Shown: positions 20,649 through 31,246, counted from the stretch's first letter. The stretch: 64,000 nt of DNA from Citrobacter sp. 18056 (GCA_902706235.1 CACSJR010000012.1:62001-126000), one strand, 5' to 3'. A program made the numbers and translations. Notes: generated from the letters alone by a model not told the origin.

Positions 20649-21443
20649 ATGTTTTTAGTCGACTCCCACTGCCACCTCGATGGCCTGGATTATCAAACGC
20701 TGCATAAGGGTCTGGACGATGTGCTGGCGAAAGCCGCCGCGCGGGATGTGAAGTTCTGCCTGACGGTAGCGACGACGCTGCCAGGATATCGCGGCATGCG
20801 TGAGCTGGTCGGTCAGCGCGACAACGTGGTATTTTCCTGCGGTGTTCACCCGCTGAATCAGGACGAAACGTACGACGTCGAAGAGCTACGTCGCCTGGCG
20901 GCAGAAGAGGGCGTAGTGGCGATGGGCGAGACCGGTCTCGACTATTATTACACGCCGGAAACTAAAGCCCGGCAGCAGGAGTCTTTCGCACACCACATCC
21001 GCATTGGGCGCGAGCTCAACAAGCCGGTGATTGTCCATACCCGCGATGCACGGGAAGACACGCTGACAATTCTGCGCGATGAAAAAGTGACGGATTGCGG
21101 AGGCGTACTACACTGTTTCACTGAGGATACGGAGACGGCAGGTAAACTGCTCGATCTGGGCTTCTACATCTCGTTTTCCGGGATCCTGACGTTCCGTAAT
21201 GCAGAGCAGTTGCGTGAAGCGGCGCGCTATGTTCCGCTGGACCGGATCCTGGTTGAAACTGATTCACCGTATCTGGCACCGGTTCCGCACCGGGGGAAAG
21301 AGAATCAGCCGGCGATGACGCGTGATGTGGCAGAGTATATGGCCGTACTGAAAGGGGTGTCGCTTGAGCAACTGGCGCAGCAGACCACCGAAAACTTCGC
21401 CTCACTGTTCCATATTGACCCCTCACGCCTGCAATCTGCCTGA
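20649..21443 (+). CDS. ycfH: TatD-family metal-dependent deoxyribonuclease YcfH
   Basis: YcfH is a TatD-type metallohydrolase, a probable 3'-5' exonuclease or deoxyribonuclease. The 264-residue TIM-barrel product has the family metal ligands: DSHCHLD at the N-terminus, the Glu in MGETGLDYYY, His in VIVHTRDA, His in VLHCFTE and Asp in ILVETDSPYLAPVPHRGK. It is one residue shorter than E. coli YcfH. It follows holB and precedes ptsG, as in E. coli. The physiological substrate is not settled. Confidence 0.92.
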   Translation: MFLVDSHCHLDGLDYQTLHKGLDDVLAKAAARDVKFCLTVATTLPGYRGMRELVGQRDNVVFSCGVHPLNQDETYDVEELRRLAAEEGVVAMGETGLDYYYTPETKARQQESFAHHIRIGRELNKPVIVHTRDAREDTLTILRDEKVTDCGGVLHCFTEDTETAGKLLDLGFYISFSGILTFRNAEQLREAARYVPLDRILVETDSPYLAPVPHRGKENQPAMTRDVAEYMAVLKGVSLEQLAQQTTENFASLFHIDPSRLQSA

Positions 21444-21586
21444 TTCGTCAGCTTATTTTAAAGCTCGTAATTAATAATCAAAACGAGTAAAGTTCACCGC
21501 CGAAAAAAGGGGGTGAACCCCTCTTTCTGTAACGGGTAGAAACAACTTTTGTAAAATAGCGCAAGGTTTTCCTAGTTTGCTAGCCG

Positions 21587-21644
21587 AAACGTGATGGCTG
21601 TCAAACAAAAACAAATCGAATTATTTTACTCTGCGTAATAAATA
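21587..21644 (+). promoter_or_regulatory. CRP and Mlc sites of the ptsG promoter
   Basis: AACGTGATGGCTGTCAAAC (about 21588-21606) resembles the E. coli ptsG CRP site. The AT-rich TTATTTTACTCTGCGTAATA at 21621-21640 matches the Mlc operator in sequence and position. Glucose-dependent relief of Mlc repression, as in E. coli, is expected. Confidence 0.8.
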
Positions 21645-21719
21645 CAAAGGGCACTTAGATGTCCTGTTCACGGCGAGGTTCTCCCCGCTCGCCAATGCGT
21701 GAAAGCGTAAAAAAAGCAT

Positions 21720-21746
21720 AAATACTCAGGAGCACTCTCAATTATG
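21720..21746 (+). promoter_or_regulatory. SgrS base-pairing region at the ptsG start
   Basis: The ptsG leader just before the ATG reads ATACTCAGGAGCACTCTCAA, identical to the E. coli segment that pairs with the small RNA SgrS. It includes the GGAGCA ribosome site, so ptsG is probably silenced during sugar-phosphate stress here too. sgrS itself is not in the window. Confidence 0.75.
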
Positions 21747-23180
21747 TTCAAGAATGCATTTGCTAACCTGCAGAAGGTCGGTAAATCGCTGATGCTGCCA
21801 GTATCCGTACTCCCAATCGCAGGTATCCTGCTGGGCGTCGGTTCTGCTAACTTCAGCTGGCTGCCAGCGGTCGTCTCTCATGTTATGGCAGAGGCAGGCG
21901 GTTCTGTTTTTGCAAACATGCCGCTTATCTTCGCAATCGGTGTTGCCCTCGGCTTCACCAATAACGATGGCGTTTCTGCTCTGGCATCCGTTGTTGCCTA
22001 CGGCATCATGGTCAAGACCATGGCTGTGGTTGCACCGCTGGTACTGCACTTACCTGCTGACGAAATCGCGGCGAAACACCTGGCTGATACCGGTGTTCTC
22101 GGCGGTATCATCTCCGGCGCTATCGCTGCCTACATGTTCAACCGCTTCTATCGCATCAAGCTGCCAGAATACCTGGGCTTCTTTGCGGGCAAGCGTTTTG
22201 TGCCGATCATCTCCGGGATGGCAGCTATCATCCTCGGCGTCGTACTGTCCTTCGTATGGCCGCCAATTGGTACTGCGATTCAGGACTTCTCCCAGTGGGC
22301 TGCCTACCAGAACCCGGTAGTCGCGTTCGGTATCTACGGCTTCATTGAACGCTGCCTGGTACCGTTCGGTCTGCACCACATCTGGAACGTTCCTTTCCAG
22401 ATGCAGATTGGTGAATACACCAACGCTGCTGGTCAGGTGTTCCACGGTGATATCCCACGTTACATGGCAGGCGACCCAACTGCAGGCAAACTGTCTGGTG
22501 GCTTCCTGTTCAAAATGTACGGCCTGCCGGCTGCAGCTATCGCAATCTGGCACTCAGCAAAACCTGAGAACCGTGCAAAAGTGGGCGGCATCATGATTTC
22601 CGCTGCGCTGACTGCGTTCCTGACCGGTATCACCGAACCGATTGAGTTCTCCTTCATGTTCGTTGCGCCGATCCTGTACATCATTCACGCCATTCTGGCG
22701 GGTCTGGCATTCCCAATCTGTATTCTGCTGGGTATGCGTGACGGGACGTCCTTCTCGCACGGTCTGATCGACTTCATCGTTCTGTCTGGTAACAGCAGCA
22801 AGCTGTGGTTGTTCCCGGTCATCGGTCTGTGCTACGCGGCGGTGTACTACACCATCTTCCGTGTGCTTATCAAAGCACTGGACCTGAAAACCCCAGGTCG
22901 TGAAGACGCTACCGAAGACGCTAAAGCTGGCGTTGCTAGCGGCGAAATGGCTCCGGCCCTGATCGCAGCCTTCGGCGGTAAAGAAAACATCACTAACCTC
23001 GACGCTTGTATCACTCGTCTGCGCGTCAGCGTTGCCGATGTGGCAAAAGTTGACCAGCCAGGCCTGAAGAAATTGGGTGCGGCAGGTGTGGTTGTTGCAG
23101 GTTCCGGCGTTCAGGCTATTTTCGGCACCAAGTCCGATAACCTGAAAACCGAAATGGATGAATACATCCGCAACAGCTAA
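21744..23180 (+). CDS. ptsG: Glucose-specific PTS enzyme IICB
   Basis: PtsG transports and phosphorylates glucose at the inner membrane. The 478-residue product (E. coli 477) has the IIC membrane domain (about residues 1-385) with several hydrophobic helices and the GITEPIEF sugar-binding motif. A linker leads to the IIB domain, whose phosphorylated cysteine is in [13 protein letters not shown] near the C-terminus. It is a single-gene unit with its own complex promoter and a terminator at 23201. Confidence 0.97.
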   Translation: MFKNAFANLQKVGKSLMLPVSVLPIAGILLGVGSANFSWLPAVVSHVMAEAGGSVFANMPLIFAIGVALGFTNNDGVSALASVVAYGIMVKTMAVVAPLVLHLPADEIAAKHLADTGVLGGIISGAIAAYMFNRFYRIKLPEYLGFFAGKRFVPIISGMAAIILGVVLSFVWPPIGTAIQDFSQWAAYQNPVVAFGIYGFIERCLVPFGLHHIWNVPFQMQIGEYTNAAGQVFHGDIPRYMAGDPTAGKLSGGFLFKMYGLPAAAIAIWHSAKPENRAKVGGIMISAALTAFLTGITEPIEFSFMFVAPILYIIHAILAGLAFPICILLGMRDGTSFSHGLIDFIVLSGNSSKLWLFPVIGLCYAAVYYTIFRVLIKALDLKTPGREDATEDAKAGVASGEMAPALIAAFGGKENITNLDACITRLRVSVADVAKVDQPGLKKLGAAGVVVAGSGVQAIFGTKSDNLKTEMDEYIRNS

Positions 23181-23200
23181 TCAGCGATTGGGGAGAGACT

Positions 23201-23227
23201 AAGGCAGCCGAATGGCTGCCTTTTTTT
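23201..23227 (+). terminator. ptsG terminator
   Basis: AAGGCAGCC and GGCTGCCTT form a 9-bp stem with a GAAT loop, followed by a T-run. Confidence 0.9.
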
Positions 23228-23266
23228 ATGTCTAATCCACGGGGGCGTGGTTACAACGGGGTTATG

Positions 23267-23297
23267 CGTAGGTCCGACAAGCAACGCGCCGCCGGGC
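23267..23297. repeat. REP-type palindrome between ptsG and fhuE
   Basis: On the minus strand the segment begins GCCCGGCGGCGCGTTGCTTG and ends GGACCTACG, the pattern of enterobacterial REP sequences. It lies between the convergent genes ptsG and fhuE and could act as a shared mRNA-end structure. Confidence 0.65.
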
Positions 23298-23305
23298 CAT
23301 CTGGT

Positions 23306-25492
23306 TTAGAAATCGTAGCTGGCGGAAACTGAGAAGTTCAGCGGTGCACCATACACGAGGTAAGACCCAACGTAGTCGTAATACTCTTTGTCGAACAGGT
23401 TATTGACGTTTGCCTGCAGGGCAAAGTTCTTCGTCATCTGATAACGGCTGAAGAGATTTACGAGGCCATAGCTGCCCTGGTCAACGTAATCGCGACCGTC
23501 TGGACCGCCGCTGACGTTAGCCCAGGTTTTGTTCTGCCAGTTCATGCCACCGCCCACGGAGAGTTCTGGCAGCATCGGCAACTGGTAACGGGTAAACAGC
23601 TTCAGCGTGGTACGCGGTTGATCGGAGCTGATCGCATTCCCGTCTTTATCTTCTGCCACATAGCGCGTGGCCCCGAAGGTCAGTTGCCAGTTATCGGTCA
23701 ACGCGCCGTTAAGTTCAAACTCGACGCCCTGACTGACCACGCCATCCAACGATTCGTAAATGGATTCCCCGCTCGGCAGGTACGTGTAGGTGTTATTCGC
23801 CACGTGGTCCTGTTCGATACGGAATACCGCCAGCGACGTGGTCAGACGGGTGTTAAACCAGTCGGCTTTGACGCCCGCTTCATAGCTTTTGCCGGTGGTC
23901 GGATCGAGATAACGGCCGTTGGCGTCGCGCTTGTCCTGCGGCTGGAAGATATTGGTGTAGCTGACATACGCGGACCAATCTTCATTGATGTCATAAACCA
24001 GTCCGGCGTAAGGCGTGACGTCATCTTTGGTGCTTTCAAGACGCGTATCCGGCGCGCCTGCCGGGTTGTATTTGATGTTGTAGTTGGTGTAACGCGCCCC
24101 GAGTATCAGGTGCAGCGGGTCGGCCAGCGAGAAGCGGGCAGAAGTGTAGGCTGACGACTGGTTAATGTCGTCTTTACTGTAAAGCTTCCAGGCGGTCCAC
24201 TGCGGATCGGCAATATTGCTGCTCCAGTTTTTAAAATTGCCAATGTCGACCATCCCATACAGAGCGTCTGGCATTGAGTTATCGTAATGATTGCGCTGAT
24301 GGCTCAGGCTACCGCCAACCATCATTTCATGCTGACGACCAAACAGTTCGAAATCGCCTCGCAGGAACGCATCCACCGCATCCTGTTTGCGCTCGCCACG
24401 GTTCCAGCCGCCGTAACCGACCATTCCGCCGCCGGTGTCTCTGTCCGGATAGCCGGACATGTACATCAGTTTGGTATCAAAATTAGTTTCCGCATGCATA
24501 CCGTTGACGTGTGCTTCCCAGCCGTTGTCGAAGCGCTGCGTGAAGTTGGCGAAGACTTTGGTGCTGTCTTTATCGGAATATGCCCAGTCAGGTGCGACAG
24601 TATCGCTGCGGTCGTAATGTGTTTTACTGCCATCGGCGTACCAGGTCGGCAGGCCGCCCCAGGTTGGATCGGCGGTATTGCTTTCCTGATATTCATAGCC
24701 GAGTGAAAGGGTGGTGCTGTCGGTGATGTCTGCATCCACTACGCCGTAGAGGAATTTTTTACGGTAGTGGTAGTTATCCATCCACGAGTCATTGTCCTGA
24801 TAACCGGCAATGACGCGACCGCGAACGTTTCCGGATTCAATCAGCGGAGCCTGCAAGTCGAGGACATAGCGCTGCTTATCCCAGCTGCCGTAACTGACGC
24901 TGGCGTTGCCCTGGAATTCACGGCTATCGGCGTGTTTACGCACCATATTAACGTAGGCTGCTGGATTACCGGTGCCGCTCATTAGGCCCGTTGCGCCGCG
25001 AACCACTTCAATGCGGTCATAAATGGCGGTGTCGGTAGCGGTGTCGCCAAAGTTCCAAACTTCGCTAATAGAGGTGGGTAAATCGTCATAGGCATAATTG
25101 CTGACGAAGAAACCGCGGGAATAAAACACGGTGCGATCGCTGTCCTGCACTTGCGCCGTCACGCCAGTGGTATTGGTCAGAACCTGGCCTATGGTTTGCA
25201 GGTTCTGGTCCTTCATGCGCTGCTGGCTAATCACGCTGACGGACTGCGGAATATCGCGCGGAACCAGCAGCAGTCTGGTCCCGGTGGTGGTGGTTTTTAC
25301 GCTGTAATCCTGGTCCGGTGCATTGCCCGTGGTGCTCTCGGCTGCACCTTCAACCACCACTGTTTCTTCATTGTTCGCATCAGCGGCGTGAACGGTGTGA
25401 GGTATTAAGGCGAAGGCGATACACGCCGCGAGAAGTGAGGGCGAGGCGGGCAGTCTGTGCTGCTTATTCCTGGTGTCAAAAGTGAAAGACAT
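23306..25492 (-). CDS. fhuE: Outer-membrane receptor FhuE for ferric coprogen/rhodotorulate
   Basis: FhuE is a TonB-dependent outer-membrane receptor that imports hydroxamate siderophores. The 728-residue precursor (E. coli 729) has a signal peptide ending near VHAADANNEE, a TonB-box-like EETVVVEG, a plug domain (SVKTTTTGTRLLLVPRDIPQSVSV, RGATGLMSGTGNPAAYVNMVRK) and a beta-barrel ending in NFSVSASYDF with terminal Phe. A candidate Fur box lies 65 bp upstream, so iron repression is likely. Barrel loops may differ from E. coli, as is usual for surface receptors. Confidence 0.93.
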   Translation of the reverse strand: MSFTFDTRNKQHRLPASPSLLAACIAFALIPHTVHAADANNEETVVVEGAAESTTGNAPDQDYSVKTTTTGTRLLLVPRDIPQSVSVISQQRMKDQNLQTIGQVLTNTTGVTAQVQDSDRTVFYSRGFFVSNYAYDDLPTSISEVWNFGDTATDTAIYDRIEVVRGATGLMSGTGNPAAYVNMVRKHADSREFQGNASVSYGSWDKQRYVLDLQAPLIESGNVRGRVIAGYQDNDSWMDNYHYRKKFLYGVVDADITDSTTLSLGYEYQESNTADPTWGGLPTWYADGSKTHYDRSDTVAPDWAYSDKDSTKVFANFTQRFDNGWEAHVNGMHAETNFDTKLMYMSGYPDRDTGGGMVGYGGWNRGERKQDAVDAFLRGDFELFGRQHEMMVGGSLSHQRNHYDNSMPDALYGMVDIGNFKNWSSNIADPQWTAWKLYSKDDINQSSAYTSARFSLADPLHLILGARYTNYNIKYNPAGAPDTRLESTKDDVTPYAGLVYDINEDWSAYVSYTNIFQPQDKRDANGRYLDPTTGKSYEAGVKADWFNTRLTTSLAVFRIEQDHVANNTYTYLPSGESIYESLDGVVSQGVEFELNGALTDNWQLTFGATRYVAEDKDGNAISSDQPRTTLKLFTRYQLPMLPELSVGGGMNWQNKTWANVSGGPDGRDYVDQGSYGLVNLFSRYQMTKNFALQANVNNLFDKEYYDYVGSYLVYGAPLNFSVSASYDF

Positions 25493-25556
25493 CGTAACCC
25501 TTATGTTGTCTGTTGTTATAGGCGCAGTGGTATTGCATGGAAATGCAAATGCGAAA

Positions 25557-25575
25557 TATACGCATTCATATTATC
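25557..25575 (-). promoter_or_regulatory. Candidate Fur box of fhuE
   Basis: On the minus strand GATAATATGAATGCGTATA matches the 19-bp Fur consensus at about 12 positions, including the whole first GATAAT. It is placed upstream of fhuE where a Fur operator is expected. Confidence 0.6.
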
Positions 25576-25815
25576 GCTGTAAACAAATGTAAGTGGGCAT
25601 CTGAAACTTTGTTTTAAAATGCAATGTCGCGAGGGATTAAACGGCAGTGCTCAAGCATCCAGCGCTAAATCCAGGAATGAGTAAGAAAAACGAGGGATCG
25701 GGTTGAAAGAGGGGAACTAAGTCGCTCATACTCTTACGTTGTTATCCGCATCGCACTTCCGGATGCAGGGGTGAATAAACGATACCGCACGGTAATCAAT
25801 AAAAAGGAACACGCC

Positions 25816-26172
25816 ATGGCAGAAGAAACGATTTTCAGCAAAATTATTCGTCGCGAAATTCCGGCGGACATTGTTTTTCAGGATGATCTGGTGACTGCTT
25901 TTCGTGATATCTCTCCCCAGGCACCGACCCATATTTTGATTATTCCCAACGTTCTGGTCCCCACTGTTAATGAGGTTTCTGCTGAGCATGAGCTGGCGTT
26001 AGGGCGCATGTTCACGGTCGCGGCGAAAATTGCCGAAGCGGAAGGGATTGCTGAAGACGGCTATCGCCTGATGGTCAACTGCAATCGCCACGGCGGGCAA
26101 GAGGTCTATCATATTCATATGCACCTGCTGGGTGGCCGTCCATTGGGTCCAATGCTTGCGCATAAAGGATAA
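25816..26172 (+). CDS. hinT: HIT-family purine nucleoside phosphoramidase HinT
   Basis: HinT hydrolyses AMP-lysine-type phosphoramidates and adenylated intermediates. The 118-residue product has the histidine triad HIHMHLLGG near the C-terminus and [17 protein letters not shown]. The ATG at 25816 is preferred over an in-frame start at 25771 because it matches the E. coli N-terminus [20 protein letters not shown] and follows AAAAAGGAACAC. It begins the hinT-ycfL-lpoB-thiK-nagZ-ycfP run, in which genes are nearly contiguous. Confidence 0.95.
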   Translation: MAEETIFSKIIRREIPADIVFQDDLVTAFRDISPQAPTHILIIPNVLVPTVNEVSAEHELALGRMFTVAAKIAEAEGIAEDGYRLMVNCNRHGGQEVYHIHMHLLGGRPLGPMLAHKG

Positions 26173-26176
26173 TGAA

Positions 26177-26551
26177 ATGAAAGGTGGCCGAATTGCTGCT
26201 CTGCTGACGGCGATGCTGTTGGCGGGCTGTGGGTCGCACCCGGAGATCCCGGTGGGCGAACAACAAACGCTGGTCATGGAGGCCAATGTTCTGGCCGCCG
26301 GTATTAGCGCCGACAAACCTGAACTCACCACCTCCGAAATCCAGGCGACCGCGTCGTCACAGCTCTATAACGAGCGGAGCACGCCTGTCACCGTTCACTA
26401 TCGTTTTTACTGGTACGACGCCAGAGGACTGGAAATGCATCCGCTGGAAGCACCGCGTGAGGTGACCATTCCAGCACAGTCCTCGGTCAAACTTTACGGC
26501 AGCGCAAACAGTCTGGGTGCGCATAAAGTCCGGCTTTATCTTTATCTTTGA
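26177..26551 (+). CDS. ycfL: YcfL lipoprotein
   Basis: The function of YcfL is unknown. The 124-residue product has a lipoprotein signal with the lipobox LLAGCGS, so the mature protein would start at Cys of this motif and be anchored to a membrane. The rest is one small beta-rich domain (QLYNERSTPVTVHYRFYWYD). The start at 26177 gives the compact MKGGRIAALLTAMLLAGC signal. It lies 4 bp after hinT and shortly before lpoB, a penicillin-binding-protein activator, so a link to the cell envelope is suggested by context. Confidence 0.88.
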   Translation: MKGGRIAALLTAMLLAGCGSHPEIPVGEQQTLVMEANVLAAGISADKPELTTSEIQATASSQLYNERSTPVTVHYRFYWYDARGLEMHPLEAPREVTIPAQSSVKLYGSANSLGAHKVRLYLYL

Positions 26552-26565
26552 GGGGTAAAAAAGTA

Positions 26566-27207
26566 ATGAATAAACTGAGTCGCTATGCGTTTATCGCAGC
26601 CGTGGCTATCTTCCTGTCCGGTTGTGTGGCGCAACGTGAAAAGCCCGCCCCGGTTGAAGAAGCCAAACCAACGCCAGAACAGCCACAGACACAACCACCG
26701 ACTACCGTGCCGGTGGTTCCAACGATTCCGGTGCAGCCTGGCCCGATTGATAACAGCACTGCACAGCCAGAACAACCTGCGCCGCGCGTACGTCATTACG
26801 ACTGGAACAGCGCCGCACAACCGCTGGTGGGCAAAATGCTACAGGCAGATGGCGTAACGGCAGGCAGCGTGCTGATGGTCGATAACGTCAACAACCGCAC
26901 CAACGGTTCGCTGAATACCACCGAAGCCACCGCAGCGATTAGTAATGCGCTGAAAGGGAACAACAAATTTACTCTTGTTTCCTCGCAACAGCTTGCAGTG
27001 GCTAAACAGCAGCTGGGACTTTCCCCACAGGACAGCCTGGGTTCACGCAATAAAGCGATGGGCCTGGCACGTACCGTTGGGGCGGCCTACGTGCTGTATT
27101 CCAACGCGACCGGCAACGTCAACACGCCAACGCTTTCCATGCAGCTGATGATGGTCCAGTCGGGCGAGATCCTCTGGTCAGGTAAAGGTGCGGTTGCGCA
27201 ACAGTAA
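26566..27207 (+). CDS. lpoB: LpoB, outer-membrane lipoprotein activator of PBP1b
   Basis: LpoB reaches across the periplasm and stimulates the peptidoglycan synthase PBP1b (MrcB). The 213-residue product has a lipobox FLSGCVAQ, a Pro/Gln-rich disordered spacer (about residues 30-70, [18 protein letters not shown]) and a folded C-terminal domain with [16 protein letters not shown] and [12 protein letters not shown]. The ATG at 26566 is used because it gives the E. coli length; it follows GAGGGG. Its end overlaps the thiK start by 20 bp. Confidence 0.93.
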   Translation: MNKLSRYAFIAAVAIFLSGCVAQREKPAPVEEAKPTPEQPQTQPPTTVPVVPTIPVQPGPIDNSTAQPEQPAPRVRHYDWNSAAQPLVGKMLQADGVTAGSVLMVDNVNNRTNGSLNTTEATAAISNALKGNNKFTLVSSQQLAVAKQQLGLSPQDSLGSRNKAMGLARTVGAAYVLYSNATGNVNTPTLSMQLMMVQSGEILWSGKGAVAQQ

Positions 27208-28012
27208 TCTTTCGCGTGACGACTGTCTGTCACGCTATTTTCCCGGCTATCAACCCCAGGCTCACTCCACTCCCGTGGGGCTGAGCGGGGGAAGCTGCAT
27301 TATCGAACGTCAGGGGCATTGCATCGTTTTGCGCAAGCATCACGATCCGTCCGCCCCTGATTTTCACTTCCGGCGTCAATTTCGCGCGCTTCGCGCCCTG
27401 CCTGCGACGCTTGCGCCACAGCCACTCGGCTATTTTCCTGGCTGGATGGCGGTTGAATATCTCGAAGGTGCGAGCGTGCCCACACTCCCGAATTCCCACG
27501 TCACCGCGGCGCTGTTGTATCATTTGCACCAGCAAAAAAACTTCGGCTGGCGGGTTTCACTGTGGCCGTTGCTTGAACGCTACTGGCAGTTCAGCAGCCC
27601 GTTACGTCGCACGCCGCACTGGCTACGTACCCTGAAGCGCCTGCATCAGCAGGGCGAACCGCAGCCTCTGCGACTGGCACCGTTGCATATGGATGTCCAT
27701 GCGGGCAACATCATCGACACGCCAGCGGGACTTCGGCTGATTGACTGGGAATATGCCGCTGACGGCGATGTCGCACTTGAACTGGCAGCGGTGTGGACAC
27801 AAAACCAGGTGCAGCGTTCGGAACTTATCGCGGCCTACGCGCAGGCTGCGCATCTTGATGAAGCACGTCTGGCGCAGCAGGTTAACCGCTGGCAGCCGTG
27901 GATCCAGATGCTCATGATCACCTGGTATGAATATCGCTGGCAGCAGACCGGCGACCAACAATTTATTGCGCTTGCCGATGAAGGCTGGCGCCAGTTTTCG
28001 CATAAAGGATAA
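27188..28012 (+). CDS. thiK: Thiamine kinase ThiK
   Basis: ThiK phosphorylates thiamine in a salvage route. The 274-residue product belongs to the choline-kinase/APH fold, with [12 protein letters not shown] as the nucleotide loop, the catalytic-loop motif [12 protein letters not shown] and the metal-binding [11 protein letters not shown]. The length equals the E. coli protein, but sequence identity is clearly lower than for its neighbours. Translation begins at a GTG inside the 3' end of lpoB, giving [12 protein letters not shown] and pointing to coupling. Confidence 0.85.
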   Translation: MRLRNSNLSRDDCLSRYFPGYQPQAHSTPVGLSGGSCIIERQGHCIVLRKHHDPSAPDFHFRRQFRALRALPATLAPQPLGYFPGWMAVEYLEGASVPTLPNSHVTAALLYHLHQQKNFGWRVSLWPLLERYWQFSSPLRRTPHWLRTLKRLHQQGEPQPLRLAPLHMDVHAGNIIDTPAGLRLIDWEYAADGDVALELAAVWTQNQVQRSELIAAYAQAAHLDEARLAQQVNRWQPWIQMLMITWYEYRWQQTGDQQFIALADEGWRQFSHKG

Positions 28013-28023
28013 GAGAGGAAAAT

Positions 28024-29049
28024 GTGGGCCCAGTGATGTTAGACGTTGAAGGGTATGAGCTGGATGCTGAAGAGCGGGACATTCTGGCGCATCCGCTGGT
28101 GGGGGGGCTTATCCTGTTCACCCGGAACTACCACGATCCGGCGCAGCTGCGTGAGCTGGTCCGCCAGATCCGCGGTGCGTCCAAAAATCACCTCGTCGTC
28201 GCGGTGGATCAGGAAGGTGGACGCGTGCAGCGCTTCCGCGAAGGGTTCACGCAATTGCCGGCCGCGCAGTCATTCGCAGAATTGCTAGGGCTGGAGCAGG
28301 GCGGTGAGCTGGCGAAAGCTGCAGGCTGGCTGATGGCCTCAGAAATGATTGCGATGGATATCGACATCAGCTTCGCCCCGGTGCTCGACGTCGGCCACAT
28401 CAGCGCGGCGATTGGCGAACGTTCTTACCACGCCGACCCACATAAAGCGCTGGCGATGGCGCGCCAGTTCATTGACGGCATGCATGATGCTGGCATGAAA
28501 ACCACCGGTAAACATTTCCCGGGGCACGGTGCGGTAACGGCTGATTCCCATAAAGAAACGCCACAGGACCCGCGCTCAGAAGCCGAAATTCGCGCTAAAG
28601 ACATGGCGGTATTCCAGACGCTTATTACCGAAAATCGTCTCGATGCCATCATGCCTGCGCATGTAATTTACAGCGACGTCGACCCACGTCCGGCCAGCGG
28701 TTCACCGCATTGGCTGAAAACCGTGCTGCGTGGCGAACTCGGGTTTGATGGGGTGATTTTCTCCGACGATCTGTCGATGGAAGGCGCGGCTATCATGGGG
28801 AGCTATGCGGAACGCGGTCAGGCATCACTGGACGCAGGTTGCGATATGATCCTGGTCTGCAATAATCGTAAAGGCGCGGTCAGCGTGCTGGATAACCTGT
28901 CGCCGATCAAAGCAGAACGTGTTACAAAATTGTATCATAAAGGTTCATTTACCCGTCAGGAGCTGAGGGATTCCGCTCGCTGGAAGACGGTTAGTACGCA
29001 GCTAAATGAACTGCACGAGCGCTGGCAGGCCCATAAAGCCGCTCTTTAA
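28024..29049 (+). CDS. nagZ: Beta-N-acetylglucosaminidase NagZ
   Basis: NagZ is a cytoplasmic family-3 glycosidase that removes GlcNAc from anhydromuropeptides during peptidoglycan recycling. Its product also feeds AmpR signalling where ampC is present. The 341-residue product has [20 protein letters not shown] (His of the Asp-His dyad nearby) and the nucleophile Asp in [15 protein letters not shown] start at 28024 follows AGAGAGG and gives [10 protein letters not shown] as in E. coli. Confidence 0.96.
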   Translation: MGPVMLDVEGYELDAEERDILAHPLVGGLILFTRNYHDPAQLRELVRQIRGASKNHLVVAVDQEGGRVQRFREGFTQLPAAQSFAELLGLEQGGELAKAAGWLMASEMIAMDIDISFAPVLDVGHISAAIGERSYHADPHKALAMARQFIDGMHDAGMKTTGKHFPGHGAVTADSHKETPQDPRSEAEIRAKDMAVFQTLITENRLDAIMPAHVIYSDVDPRPASGSPHWLKTVLRGELGFDGVIFSDDLSMEGAAIMGSYAERGQASLDAGCDMILVCNNRKGAVSVLDNLSPIKAERVTKLYHKGSFTRQELRDSARWKTVSTQLNELHERWQAHKAAL

Positions 29050-29085
29050 CCTCCCGAACGGGATTGGCAGTGTTGTGAGGACGTC

Positions 29086-29628
29086 ATGATTATTTATTTG
29101 CACGGTTTCGACTCAAACAGCCCGGGAAATCACGAGAAGGTGCTGCAACTGCAGTTCATTGACCCGGATGTTCGCCTGATTAGCTACAGCACGCTTCACC
29201 CGAAGCATGACATGCAGCATTTGCTCAAAGAGGTGGACAAAATGTTGCAGCTCAACGCTGACGACCGCCCGCTAATTTGCGGCGTAGGACTTGGTGGTTA
29301 CTGGGCCGAACGCATCGGTTTCCTGTGCGATATGCGCCAGGTAATCTTCAACCCGAACCTGTTCCCGCATGAGAACATGGACGGCAAGATTGACCGCCCG
29401 GAAGAGTATGCGGACATTGGCACGAAATGCGTCAGCAACTTCCGCGAGAAGAACCGGGATCGCTGCCTGGTTATCCTCTCTCGTCAGGATGAGGCGCTGA
29501 ACAGCCAGCGTACAGCCGAAGAGTTGCATCATTACTACGAAATAATCTGGGACGAAGTACAGACCCATAAATTCAAGAATATTTCCCCGCATCTGCAGCG
29601 CATCAAAGCGTTCAAAACCCTCGGCTAA
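29086..29628 (+). CDS. ycfP: YcfP, alpha/beta-hydrolase-like protein (UPF0227)
   Basis: YcfP has no settled biochemical role. The 180-residue product equals E. coli YcfP in length and starts [15 protein letters not shown], an esterase-like oxyanion-hole motif. [13 protein letters not shown] takes the place of a GxSxG elbow with Gly instead of Ser, which argues against a normal serine hydrolase. It follows nagZ closely and ends the hinT-ycfP run. Confidence 0.9.
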   Translation: MIIYLHGFDSNSPGNHEKVLQLQFIDPDVRLISYSTLHPKHDMQHLLKEVDKMLQLNADDRPLICGVGLGGYWAERIGFLCDMRQVIFNPNLFPHENMDGKIDRPEEYADIGTKCVSNFREKNRDRCLVILSRQDEALNSQRTAEELHHYYEIIWDEVQTHKFKNISPHLQRIKAFKTLG

Positions 29629-29637
29629 TCCCGCTCC

Positions 29638-29670
29638 GGGCCTGGTGGCATCGCGTTCGCCAGGCCTACA
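29638..29670. repeat. REP-type palindrome after ycfP
   Basis: GCCTGG and CCAGGC arms flank a TGGCATCGCGTTCG core, followed by CTACA, the layout of enterobacterial REP units. It lies just after ycfP and may stabilise that mRNA. Confidence 0.55.
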
Positions 29671-29717
29671 AACTCGCCCGCATCAACTACACTTGCTCAA
29701 CTTTTGGGCGGGAAAAC

Positions 29718-29731
29718 TTGATTAATATCAA
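29718..29731 (+). promoter_or_regulatory. FNR box upstream of ndh
   Basis: TTGATTAATATCAA is a perfect FNR consensus (TTGAT-N4-ATCAA). FNR represses E. coli ndh without oxygen, so the same control is expected here. A long AT-rich leader leads to the TTG start at 29866. Confidence 0.85.
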
Positions 29732-29865
29732 TTTTGGTATGACCAATGCACCTCGCGTGATATTCTTCACATTATTGTCAGATTTAATGCATCTAACTTG
29801 TTGTTAATTAAAGACTATTTTCATAACTTTTAATTAACAATTGGTTAATAATTTAGGGGGTCACG

Positions 29866-31170
29866 TTGACTACGCCATTGAAAAAGATTGTGATTGTGGG
29901 TGGTGGTGCCGGCGGGCTGGAGCTGGCTACTCAACTGGGTAGAAAGCTTGGCCGTGGCAAAAAAGCGAAAATTACGCTGGTGGACAGAAACCACAGCCAT
30001 TTGTGGAAACCGCTGCTGCACGAAGTAGCAACCGGTTCACTAGATGAAGGTGTCGATGCATTGAGCTATCTGGCCCATGCGCGGAACCATCATTTCCAGT
30101 TCCAGCTCGGTTCCGTGGTGGACATTAACCGTGAGACCAAAACGCTGACGCTGGCGGAGTTGCGCGACGAAAAGGGCGAGCTGCTGGTGCCTGAGCGCAA
30201 GCTGCCGTACGACACGCTGGTGATGGCGCTGGGCAGTACCTCCAATGATTTTAATACCCCGGGCGTGAAGGAAAACTGCATTTTCCTCGACAACCCGCAT
30301 CAGGCGCGTCGTTTCCACCAGGAAATGCTGAACCTGTTCCTGAAGCACTCCAGCAACCTGGGCGCGAACGGTAAAGTTAACATCGCTATTGTTGGCGGCG
30401 GAGCGACCGGCGTTGAGCTGTCTGCAGAGCTGCACAACGCGGTGAAACAGCTGCACAGCTACGGCTACAAAGGCCTGACTAACGACGCGCTGAACGTCAC
30501 GCTGGTGGAAGCGGGCGAACGTATTCTGCCTGCGCTGCCGCCGCGCATTTCCAGCGCCGCGCACAGCGAGCTGACCAAAATGGGCGTGCGTGTTCTGACC
30601 CAGACGATGGTCACCAGCGCCGATGCAGGCGGTCTGCATACCAAAGACGGCGAATACATCAATGCAGACCTGATGGTGTGGGCGGCAGGCATCAAAGCGC
30701 CAGATTTCATGAAAGATATTGGCGGGCTTGAAACCAACCGTATCAATCAGCTGGTGGTAGAGCCAACGCTGCAGACTACTCGTGATGCAGATATCTATGC
30801 CATCGGTGACTGCGCGTCCTGCGCACGTCCGGAAGGCGGCTTTGTGCCTCCGCGTGCGCAGGCTGCGCATCAGATGGCAAGCCTGGCGCTGCACAACATT
30901 CTGGCGCAGACCAAAGACAAGCCGCTGAAGTCGTACATCTATAAAGATCACGGCTCACTGGTCTCTCTGTCGAACTACTCCACGGTCGGTAGCCTGATGG
31001 GTAACCTGATGCGCGGCTCGATGATGGTAGAAGGGCGTATCGCGCGCTTCGTTTACATCTCGCTGTACCGTATGCACCAGATTGCACTGCACGGTTATTT
31101 CAAAACCGGGCTGATGATGCTGGTCGGCAGTATTAACCGGGTGATCCGCCCGCGTCTGAAACTGCACTAA
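29866..31170 (+). CDS. ndh: NADH:quinone oxidoreductase II (Ndh)
   Basis: Ndh is the single-subunit, non-proton-pumping NADH dehydrogenase on the inner face of the membrane. The 434-residue flavoprotein has the FAD loop [18 protein letters not shown], the NADH loop [31 protein letters not shown] and APDF quinone-region residues. The amphipathic C-terminus ([15 protein letters not shown]) is thought to bind the membrane. A TTG start preceded by TAGGGGGTCACG gives MTTPLKK, as in E. coli. Confidence 0.96.
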   Translation: MTTPLKKIVIVGGGAGGLELATQLGRKLGRGKKAKITLVDRNHSHLWKPLLHEVATGSLDEGVDALSYLAHARNHHFQFQLGSVVDINRETKTLTLAELRDEKGELLVPERKLPYDTLVMALGSTSNDFNTPGVKENCIFLDNPHQARRFHQEMLNLFLKHSSNLGANGKVNIAIVGGGATGVELSAELHNAVKQLHSYGYKGLTNDALNVTLVEAGERILPALPPRISSAAHSELTKMGVRVLTQTMVTSADAGGLHTKDGEYINADLMVWAAGIKAPDFMKDIGGLETNRINQLVVEPTLQTTRDADIYAIGDCASCARPEGGFVPPRAQAAHQMASLALHNILAQTKDKPLKSYIYKDHGSLVSLSNYSTVGSLMGNLMRGSMMVEGRIARFVYISLYRMHQIALHGYFKTGLMMLVGSINRVIRPRLKLH

Positions 31171-31180
31171 GTTTTAAAGC

Positions 31181-31246
31181 GCCCGGCGGCGCTACACTTG
31201 CAGGCCTACATCTGTAGGCCCGATAAGCGTAGCGTCATCGGGCCTG
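31181..31246. repeat. BIME: two REP units in opposite orientation after ndh
   Basis: GCCCGGCGGCGCTACACTTG begins one REP unit, and its mirror, on the minus strand, begins GCCCGATGACGCTACGCTTA. A CTACATCTGTAG linker joins them. This is a typical bacterial interspersed mosaic element in the ndh-ycfJ spacer. Confidence 0.8.

Noticed and set aside
28080-28300. Possible frameshift or odd start in nagZ
   Set aside because: The GTG start and full reading frame match E. coli NagZ from the first residue; nothing is broken.
30040-30951. 303-codon minus-strand frame opposite ndh
   Set aside because: It is antisense to a well conserved gene, with no homology, promoter or ribosome site.
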